Assembly (NCBI GenBank): GCA_963281255.1
Contig: OY725499.1
Location: 2,302,096 to 2,366,095 of the forward strand
Reading direction: 5' to 3'
Source: Aphrocallistes beatrix
Taxonomy: Eukaryota; Porifera; Hexactinellida; Sceptrulophora; Aphrocallistidae
Length of the DNA: 64,000 nucleotides
The first letter of the stretch is position 1. Each line of letters starts with the position of its first letter. A program made the translations under genes and the position numbers. The notes beneath the pieces were generated by a model. It was not told where the DNA came from. It was given only the letters and a program-made list of their open reading frames with translations, and did no database searches. Shown piece by piece: positions 56,036 to 64,000 of the stretch.

Positions 56036-56236
56036 ACTGAAGAGCTAAAACCGACTAAATCGTGAAGAGTTGAGGATTATGCCGCAAACGCTAAACATGT
56101 TATAAAATACTTGTGCTGATATTCGAATCCACAAACTCTAATGAATATAATTAGTAGACTATTAATTGAATAATATAGACAAGTGAAAATAATTGGGATC
56201 TAGGAAGAGAGTAAATGAGTATAAGAAAGAAGTTTT

Positions 56237-57404
56237 TCACTTCTTCCTCCACACGCTACAGAGAGCAACTGTAAACTGGTGCTTCCTACGAGACTCTTTA
56301 ATCAGGAATGGCATATCCCTCGTGGTTACCAAATCAAATTCTCTTTCCAAGACACTTCTAAGCTGAGTGAAGCTGTCATTCCCATCTCCATTCTGTAATC
56401 CTCCTAGCCACTTGTCTTTAGGTGTGAAATTAGAATTCCAAGTGAATGGGGTTGTCAGTACTAGAACGCCATCATCGTTGAGCAGAGATGAGACCTTGGT
56501 TAGAAATGCCAGTGGTTCAGGTAATCTAAGAATTAATTAATAGCTATCCTTAATATAGACGATGATTCCAGAGATGTTAAAATCGTTACAAATCAACAGT
56601 GTCCATTGACTACTTTTTTAGGCGAATTTATGGCAAAATTCTGAGAAAAACGCTAAATTCACACCTTAAATCTTGAAAATATCACGTAGTCTTCGTGTAA
56701 AGTAGTAATGTTCCGCAGGGGGGAAAACTAGGAATTAAATGAGACATGGTCATAGATATAGTTTGGGGCTTTCTAAATAAGATGGGATTCCTAGAAACAT
56801 TCAATTTCTATTCATACCTGCAGATGAGGTTAGCGGCGAGGATACAGTCAAAGGTTCCGATGTTAGGAGGGAGATCGCAAGCATCACCTCTCAGGAACGC
56901 CACTCTGTCTCTGTCTATAGCAGAGTCTACACGGGCTACTGAGTCTCTCCCGCACTCCCCTTCTTCTCGAATCACGTATCTCACCTCGCCATCGCGCACT
57001 AGTTGGTTGCCTGCATCCACGAATGATTGGGAATAATCAATGCCTACCACTTCCGTAAACTGTCTGGCCAACTCAAAACTAGATCTCCCGACCGCACACC
57101 CGACATCTAAAGCCCTGCCACACTGAGAAGAGTGTTCGCAGCAGACCTGAGCGCAGCGAGACGGAAACTCAAGGCCGTTCTCTGGAAGGAGGTCAGGGAA
57201 GTCTAGCTCGTGTACGGGGATAAAATGCATACAGAGATACTCGTTCAGTTGAGTTGCAGTTTCGTAGTATTCATCTTCTTTAGAGGAACGTTCTTGCATT
57301 AAATGATAGAGTTTAAGTAGTGAGAGACCTGCCCCAACACCTGCCAAGAATAGCAGTAATGGTTTGGAAGTAAGCTGAGAGAGAGATGCTTTTAGTTGGA
57401 ACAT
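56237..57404 (-). CDS. OvoA-C-terminal-like SAM methyltransferase with membrane anchor, two exons
   Basis: Minus-strand exons 57404-56818 and 56525-56237 (TGCAG|GTATG donor, CTTAG|AT acceptor, phase 2, intron 292 bp) encode 291 residues. A membrane helix lies at about 15-36 (PLLLFLAGVGAGLSLLKLYH). Then come YYETATQLNEYLCMHF and a class I methyltransferase: motif I ALDVGCAVGRSSFELA (DVGCAVG 100-106), VVGIDYS (acid at 123), LRGDACDLPPNIGTFDCILAANLICR. Exon 2 has LPEPLAFLTKVSSLLNDDGV, LTTPFTWNSNFTPKDKWLGG, RDMPFLIKESRRKHQ. This pattern is that of the 4-mercaptohistidine N1-methyltransferase domain at the C-terminus of ovothiol synthase OvoA. Here the sulfoxide synthase domain is absent and an N-terminal anchor is present, so the substrate is uncertain: ovothiol-type thiohistidine or another small molecule. 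Confidence 0.82.
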
Positions 57405-57454
57405 AAAGATGGACTAGCAGCTTTAGAAATGGAAGGTCAATTTCAACTTTCAAA

Positions 57455-57760
57455 AAAACAAGCGCGTTTCGCACACTTGCGTAGCACGGCTAACACTTCG
57501 TGTCCGCAGAGCTGCTCTACGAGCCCTTAGTAATATCAACGAATCCCGAATTCCTTAAGAATGTTAAGTATTGAATTTCAAATTTGCTAACCTTATTAAT
57601 ATTTTATTTATTTTATTTCCTATTGTATAAGAAACAATAATTTATTATATATTCTTGAAAATATGATAGTCGGATTCATAATTCGTCAAAAGGTGTGAAA
57701 ATAGACACATAACCTTTTGTATTGCTATATGTACACTATAATAAAATTTTGCAGGACAAG
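57455..57760 (-). mobile_element. B-family fragment with tail
   Basis: Inverted tail at 57459-57530 (ACAAGCGCGTTTCGC, GTGTCCGCAGAG), then B-type sequence including AGGTGTGAAAATAGACAC and TATTGCTATATGTACACTATAATA, ending near 57760. The tail starts about 50 bp upstream of the methyltransferase start codon. Confidence 0.65.
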
Positions 57761-57927
57761 ATGACATCTGATACTAGGCTGAGGAGTCAGGACCCCGGCG
57801 GACACCTTACCCGGGGGCAGTGGCGATTTTGTGAGCATCCATTGTCCAAGAGAAGAAAATATTTAATGTTGCCTCACTAATTAGCTCAAAAATATTAAAA
57901 CTCGATTAATGTACATATATATATATC

Positions 57928-58299
57928 TCTAAATATGTCTATCTTAGTGTTAAAATCGCTATCACTCGAAAATTCACCAAATTGTCAATTTTTAAAATTT
58001 TGAATGATGACGTCATAACAGAGTGATGAGTCATAATATTTTGATCATAGTTGCATCATATGTGAGGTATGTTAGTATACAGATTCTATTAAAATTTCAG
58101 CCTTCTATCACTTAAAATGCCTGAGTTATGGTCGAAAAACTGAAATTTCTAATTTTAAAAAAGTGACAATGACGTCATAATTCCATGATGAGTCGACATT
58201 TTCGTCTGAGCTCAGAACATACTGGAGCCATAGCCAAAATACTCTCACATACCAAAAATCAGCTTTCTGCGCCTAGCAGTTTCTTCAATCAATTCGTTA
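57928..58299 (-). mobile_element. A-family element lacking the tail
   Basis: Body and head of A ending CAATCAATTCGTTA at 58299. TGACGTCA sites at 58007 and 58167, TGAGTCAT at 58026. Confidence 0.8.
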
Positions 58300-58317
58300 C
58301 ATATATATAGGTATATA

Positions 58318-58662
58318 CTGTTATAATCGATATCGCACGAAAAATCATCAAAATTATCAATTTTTTAAATTTTGATGAGTAATGATGACGTCATGACAAA
58401 GTGATGAGTCATCATTTTTTGATGATAGTTGCATCATATGTGAGGTATGTTAGTATACAGATTCTATTAAAATTTCAGCCTTCTATCTCCTATAATGGCT
58501 GAGTTATGATCAAATAACTGTATTGCTTAACTTTTAAAAATGTGACAATGACGTCATAATTCCATGATGATTCGACATTTTTCTCTGAGCTCAGAACTTA
58601 GTGGAGCCATAGCCAAAATACTCCCACATGCCGAAAATCAGTTTTTTGTGCCTGGCAGTTTC
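58318..58662 (-). mobile_element. A-family element lacking both extremes
   Basis: Tandem with the previous copy and in the same orientation. It stops inside the head (GGCAGTTTCT) at 58662, where the next element begins. Confidence 0.8.
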
Positions 58663-58665
58663 TGA

Positions 58666-59220
58666 ATAAGATCGAATTTCTATGCTGGCATTAGATCGAA
58701 TTTCCTATGTTGGCATTAGAACGAATTCTTGAAACATGCATAAGATCGAATTTCTATGCTGGCATTAGATTGTATTAGGCGCAAGCATTAGGTCGAATCT
58801 CGATGTTGGTCGTAGATCGATTTCTAAAATGTAGAATAATATGTACTTATACCGGAATAAACAAGTGAGTAACGAGTTAAATATTAATTTTGCTTAAAAA
58901 CCGCCTTTAACAAGCAGGCGAATTTTTAAAATATTCCCTATCAAAAACCCTTCGAATCTCCCCTGGTTCCCAATTAAAAAAAAAATGCCCTCCAATCGAC
59001 CCTCTATTATTTATTTCACAAAATAAATACCATTCTCCCTCTAAATCCAAATTGAACTTTACTTTACTTTACTTATTTCAGTTTTGAAAATTATTCCGCT
59101 TTCCCAATTCAATTTAATGAATACTTTGAAATTATATCTAATGCCAACACAAGAAATTCGACCTAATGTATAGTACATTGAAAATTCGATCTAATGCCAG
59201 CATAGAAATTCGATCTTGTG
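58666..59220. mobile_element. MITE with AGATCGAATTTCTATGC subterminal repeats
   Basis: The left end carries four to five tandem units of AAGATCGAATTTCTATGCTGGCATT-type; the right end carries two to three in inverse. The centre has no coding frame. No target duplication was found. Confidence 0.7.
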
Positions 59221-59238
59221 CAGCGTCCCCATATATAT

Positions 59239-59373
59239 ACTGTATTTCCCTGAATAAGCGCCGGTTTGAATAAGCGCAGGGTCTAAAGGGTGAGCGAAAT
59301 AAATAAGCGCCGGGGCTTGAATAAGCGCCGGGGCTCGAATAAGGGCCGGGGCGCTTATTCGAAGCAATACGGT
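59239..59373. mobile_element. short Tigger/pogo-like MITE
   Basis: CCTGAATAAGCGCCGG repeats at the left and CCGGGGCGCTTATTCGA at the right, with TACTGTA/TACGGTA outer ends and TA flanks. Confidence 0.7.
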
Positions 59374-59430
59374 ACACAAACATTAATCGAGTTTTAATAC
59401 GTAGTAAGGATTTATATATCTATATATCTA

Positions 59431-59921
59431 TAACGAATTGATTAAAGAAACTGCCAGGCACAGAAAGCTGATTTTCGGCATGTGGGAGTCTTTTGGCTAT
59501 GGCTCCACTAAGTTCTGAGTTCAGACGAAAATGTCGACTCATCGTGGAATTATGACGTCATTGTCACATTTTTAAAAGTTAAGCAATACAGTTATTCGAG
59601 CATAACTCAGCCATTATAGGAGATAGAAGGCTGAAATATTAATAGAATCTGTATACTAACATACTTCACATATGATGCAACTATCATCAAAAAATGATGA
59701 CTCATCACTTTGTTATGACGTCATCATTACGCATCAAAATTTTAAAAATTGATAAATTTTGTGATTTTTCGTGTGATATAGATTATAACAGTAGGACAGA
59801 CGTATTTAGAGATGTTATCTCCCTTATAATTAACCAATGTGACTCCGGTCGACCGAAGGAGCCTCCGGCGGACACTTTGTGTCCGCCAGCCGCGCAGCGC
59901 AAGCAAGCGAAGCGCGCTTGT
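59431..59921 (+). mobile_element. A-family element, full length (491 bp)
   Basis: Complete. TGACGTCA at about 59551 and 59717, TGACTCAT at 59698. ATTAATCGAGTTTTAATA and GTAAGGA lie on both sides, in the same orientation left and right. Confidence 0.87.
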
Positions 59922-59984
59922 ATATATATATACACACATACACATTAATCGAGTTTTAATAGTAAGGATATATCTTATATATCA

Positions 59985-60745
59985 AAATGCTAGGATGTTT
60001 TTTTTGTGTGTGTGTTTGCCCGAATTGATTGAAAAATTGGCAAGTCGTAGAGATATGAAAATTGGCATGTAGGCGTCAAATGATATGACTACGATTAAGT
60101 TCTAAGATCTAAGCGAAATTTTCACACCTCTGCAAAAAATTGGAAAACAAATTTTCACACCTTTTCTATACTAAATAAAGGACTACACTATCACAATAGT
60201 AATCATTGTACGACACTACAATAGATCGTCATTGTTATTAATACTTCAAAGCAACAACTTATGTTTGATATCTTAATTGTATTATAGTGTATTGCAATAA
60301 AAAAGATTATGTGCATATTTTCACACCTTTATATACATATTTTCACACCATTTAATGAATTCTGAAAAATATGCTAGAGACTAGCTTCCAACGGGTAACA
60401 TGGGGTTTTTAGGGGTGTAGATTTCGAATATCATATTTTCAGATCTTTATGATAAATTATTTGTTTACTTTTGTTTACAATAGATACATAAAGTGAACAA
60501 ATCTCAAAAATATGCTAGAAACTTGCTTTCAACGGTTGACATGGGATTTTCTGGGGTGTAGATTTCGAATATTATATTTTCATATCCATATGAGAAATTA
60601 TTCGTTGACCTTTGTTTAAAATATTTATATAAAGGAAAGAAAATTTCCAAAATAGGTTAGATTGAGTAACGGCGCCCGCAGGGCAACTCTGCGGACACGC
60701 AGTGTCTGCAAGCCGCGCAGCGCAAGCAAGCGAAGCGTGCTTGTA
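59985..60745 (+). mobile_element. B-family element, full length
   Basis: Head GAATTGATTGAAAAATTGGC (60022), several TTTTCACACCT motifs, two 130-bp internal repeats (60360-60640: GCTAGAxACTxGCTTxCAACG, GGGGTGTAGATTTCGAATAT), then the hairpin tail (60667-60745) that A elements also carry. Confidence 0.8.
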
Positions 60746-60815
60746 TATATATCTATATATATCTATATATATCTGTAACGAATTGATTGAAGAAACTGCC
60801 AGGCGCAGAAAGCTG

Positions 60816-62555
60816 CGGCCGTATTCACTAAGAACTTAAGATCGATCTTAGTGCTTAAGTCTTAAGTTCGATCTTAAGTCGTATTCACTAAGATTGGTAT
60901 TCACTAAGATTTAAGTTCGATCTTAAGACCGAACTTAAGACCGAACTTTAAGCAACCTAGGGAGGTGTCTTAAGTATTGGAATTGATTCAATTTTCACTA
61001 ATTACCCCATAAATGTTATTCAAATTTACTTCTCTCGAACATTTAATCTACCTTGATTGATATTAGACTTCAAATAAAATTTAAATATTTTAAAAACATT
61101 TCTCTTATTATGTGTAACATCGCAACATGTATCACATGCTATAATTCGTGGCAAATTCTTCTTGGGTTTGTATGAATAAACAAACATACATTCTTTGATT
61201 GGATAAACTTACACTCATTCTAATATGCATAATTATAGAGAGAGGCTTTATACGTATATTGATTCGCATGACTGATAATAATCACTTTGATCCTATTTTC
61301 CTATTTAAAATGATTTTTCCAGCAGTCTCTGACGTTTCAATCGATAATAGTCCCTCTGTTCTTCTATTAACTGTATCTGTACTGAGAATACAGCCATCTA
61401 TTGGAACAAAACTTCCGTAATGGAAGTAAGTCTGCAGCCTTCAAGAATTCGGCCGAATCATCTCGCTCATCAACAGTTCGCCTTCTCTTGCATCAACTTT
61501 GGACTTTGCATTTAGCGTTAGGTTGGTCCATTTTTTCCTAATATCCTCTACAGCTCTGCCTTGCCATGCACTGAGTTGAATTTGGCTACGATGTCTCTCC
61601 AGATTTGTTTCCCCCTTTTGTGTTTGTCAGCACAATTTCCTGACGCTCTCAAAATCTCACCTGCTGACTCAATTTCATTTAATGAGACTGCACTCTTCTT
61701 CTCTGGTCCAATTTGCTTTGCGGGATTTATCCAGTTGGTTTGGTATTGTTAATGCAAGTACTCAGCAGCAATTTATATACACGGGAGGACGCCGACTTGC
61801 CATAGCCACTAATGACACCATTTATTTTCGTAACACCTAATGACGCAGAAATTTTACCGTCGATAGAGTTCACTTTATTGTACTTCTCATATCCAGTGTT
61901 TATACTTTGTTTTAGAGAGGTTTTCACGTTACAATATATAAAGACAAGTCGTTTATATGTTTTGTTTAGTATAATATTATGAATTCATGAGGAACAACTT
62001 TGCTCTTTGATAGCTCTTCCTTTGATATTGACTAGAATAATTATAGATTACATGCATAAAACATTGAATTTTCATAATAGAATTCAAAGTTAAAACAAAG
62101 ATTTCACCACAGATATGTAAGAGACTCACTAGCAGGCATTCCAGGCGGTACAACTACATAGATAGAAGCTATGTCTTACAGGAGTGGGTTAATCAATCTT
62201 ATTTGCTCCTAATATTGACATTAATTGCCCCAATTTTCAACAAAAAGAAGAAATATAGTTTATTTTCACTAGATCAATAATAAATGACCACTTACCATTA
62301 CTAATATTATAGTTTAGTTTTGTATTTGATTAGTATAATGCTATTTTCTAATCATGCTAACCCTAACGTTATTTCTAAGTTCTATCTTAAGATCGATCTT
62401 AACTAAGATCGATCTTAAGATCGATCTTAATTCTTAGTGAATACCTCTAAGTTCGATCTTAAGATCGATCTTAACTAAGATCGATCTTAAGACTTAAGAT
62501 CGATCTTAAGACTTAAGATCGATCTTAGTGCTTAAGATCTTAGTGAATACGGCTG
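60816..62555. mobile_element. Harbinger-like element, 1740 bp
   Basis: Ends CGGCCGTATTCACTAAG and, inverted, CAGCCGTATTCACTAAG, each followed by arrays of TTAAGATCGATCTTA palindromes (60830-60960, 62380-62530). The 3-bp flanks are CTG and CAG, an imperfect CWG duplication such as some Harbingers use. Inside, on the minus strand, lies a Myb/SANT-like remnant. No DDE transposase remains. Confidence 0.72.
61495..61740 (-). pseudogene. Myb/SANT-like domain remnant
   Basis: Read on the minus strand across frames: KSRKANWTREEECSLIK, then EIESAGEILRASGNCADKHK, RGKQIWRDIVAKFNSVHGKA, and after another shift AVEDIRKKWTNLTLNAKSK. This is the Myb/SANT-like DNA-binding fold encoded next to the transposase in PIF/Harbinger elements. 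Two shifts and two stops make it dead. Confidence 0.75.
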
Positions 62556-63332
62556 CAGATTTTTGGCATGCGGGAGTCTTTTGGCTATGGCTCAACTAAG
62601 TTCTGAGTTCAGACGAAAATGTCGACTCATCATGGAATTATGATGTCACTGTCACCTTTTTTAAAATTAGAAATTTCAGTTTTTCGACTATAACTCGACT
62701 ATAACCATTTTAGGTGATAGAAGGCTGAGATTTTAATAGAATGTGTAGATTAATATACCTCACATATGATATCATCAAAAAATGATGACTCATCACTCTG
62801 TTATGACGTCATCATTACACATCAAAAAAAATTTTTAAATTGACAAATTTGGTGATTTTTCGTGCGATATCGATTATAACAGTAGGACAGGCGTATTTAG
62901 GGATGTTATCTCCCTTATAATTAATCAATGTGACCCCAGGCACCCGCAGGGCTCCAGCTGACACAAAATGTCCGCCAGCCGCGCAACGCAAGCAAGCGAA
63001 GCGCGCTTGTTAGCTCAAAAATGCGAAAACATACGCCAGTCCCAACCCGTTGGGTGGGGCTTTTTGCCACTAATTTGTTGTGTGATATACTTTCGTGCTA
63101 AATCATGGATTTAAGATTTTCCCTGTGTCATCATGATGAAATTAACAGTATTGCTAGAATAAGTAACATGCTACAAAATAACAGCAAGTAGTAATTCTTC
63201 TAATACTAAATACTAGGAGGCCCAATTGAGCAAGTGTTGGAATGCATATTTCGTAAGGTGTTAACATCCTGATCTAGTTACCTAATTCATAACAATATTG
63301 TGGAGAAATCCATATTGAACATTTTATAACTC

Positions 63333-63520
63333 ACAAGCGCGCTGCGCGGCTGGCAGACAAAATGTAGACTCATCATGGAATTATTACGTCATTGTCACAT
63401 TTTTTAAATTAGAAATTTCAGTTTTTCGACTATAACTCCGTCATTTTAGGTGATCTAAGGCTGAAATTTTAATAGAATGTGTATATTGATATATATCAAA
63501 TTTGATACACCTTTTATCAA
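63333..63520. repeat. rearranged A-family fragment
   Basis: A short inverted tail (ACAAGCGCGCTGCGCGGCTGG) is fused to plus-strand A body (GACTCATCATGGAATTATTACG). Confidence 0.7.
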
Positions 63521-64000
63521 TAATAGTCCAGCTGGATTTAGGGGTTAACCGAGAAATTTGAAAAGTATGAACTTTTTTGGTGGTTTTGAGTTCTTGGGGG
63601 TCTCTTTGACCAAAATAAAGCCCATGCCCCTTTGGCATGTTTGGGCAATTTTCTTTATGCAAAAACTTAAATATTTGGGGCGCCTGAATAATTCGGACAA
63701 TTCCAAGCAACAAATATTAAAAATTTAAGCACAAAAAAAAAGTAATCAATACAAAATTAGAGTTAAATGTATTCAAATTTCATTTTATATGAGATTTTTA
63801 TACATCTCTATTTCAGCTAAAAGAAAGGTCTTTTCATTTTCATACTCTCGTTTTACATGGGTCAAGACTTCAATATCCGTTTGTTCACAGAAAACTCTTC
63901 TGGGAGAATTTTTGTAAACTTCGATTTGAGCTAAAAGACACACCTTCTTATTCTCAAAGTATCGTTTCCTACACTTTAGGAGTCCAATCTCTTCCTCGTC
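63521..64000. other. end of window, no gene
   Basis: No coding frame that I trust. ACAAAATTAGAGTTAAATGT through TTTATATGAGATTTTTATAC matches 49560-49640 in inverse, so a dispersed repeat continues past the window. Confidence 0.45.

Larger units (their letters stand above)
60776..63010 (+). mobile_element. A-family element interrupted by a Harbinger-like element
   Basis: Head 60776-60815 and the rest of A at 62556-63010 are one element split after GCAGAAAGCTG. Without the insert it has normal A length. Confidence 0.85.

Overview
The window is AT-rich eukaryotic nuclear DNA from an animal. Conserved animal genes (RNF146, BBOF1, PEX13, SLC25A39/40, RBMX2, a SPO11) lie among a very dense load of mobile-element debris. 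The broken 5.8S rRNA copy, with its GAATTGCAGAAT...GAATCATTGAAT run, reads more like non-bilaterian (sponge or cnidarian type) 5.8S than bilaterian. I therefore favour a non-bilaterian such as a sponge, at low confidence. Introns, where seen, are 0.1-1.2 kb and use GT/AG; several genes are intronless.

Layout: 0.7-3.1 kb, a broken GABA-B-like receptor (minus). 3.9-6.4 kb, two LTR-like repeats around a Ty3/gypsy pol remnant, one repeat carrying a hAT-type MITE. 8.3-10.9 kb, MITEs and members of an abundant repeat family (called A and B here). 11.1-15.2 kb, a giant nested palindrome around a dead P-type (THAP9-like) transposase, with a 200-base assembly gap at the centre of one hairpin. 15.2-18.95 kb, about 82 copies of a 45-bp satellite. 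19-22.7 kb, nested Tigger-like and hAT-like MITEs and A elements. 22.8-30.8 kb is the gene-rich core on the plus strand: an unidentified 3' exon, RBMX2, RNF146 (two exons), BBOF1 (three exons) and a small single-pass membrane protein. 31-33.9 kb, an inverted pair of A elements and a 7TM-like gene broken by a 14-bp duplication (minus). 35.1-36.2 kb, an intronless SPO11 resembling the SPO11-2 type. 37-40.7 kb, hAT debris, an AAT microsatellite, then SLC25A39/40 and PEX13 (both minus). 41-49.5 kb, hAT transposase remnants, palindromes, and an rDNA pseudogene (ITS1, 5.8S and 28S fragments) split by a 1004-bp foldback element with a 9-bp target duplication. 52.0-52.9 kb, a two-exon coiled-coil gene. 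56.2-57.4 kb, a two-exon OvoA-C-terminal-like methyltransferase with a membrane anchor (minus). 57.5-63.5 kb, more A/B elements, one interrupted by a Harbinger-like element with a Myb/SANT remnant.

The genes are unrelated housekeeping, ciliary, peroxisomal, mitochondrial and meiotic genes, with no sign of an operon or shared pathway. The most unusual signals are: a palindrome of fixed geometry (TGGGGTA, six variable bases, TACCCCA) that occurs about 80 times in the satellite and at five or more dispersed sites; modular repeats with constant ends and exchangeable middles; and the SPO11 with an Asp-to-Asn change in its Toprim metal-binding motif.
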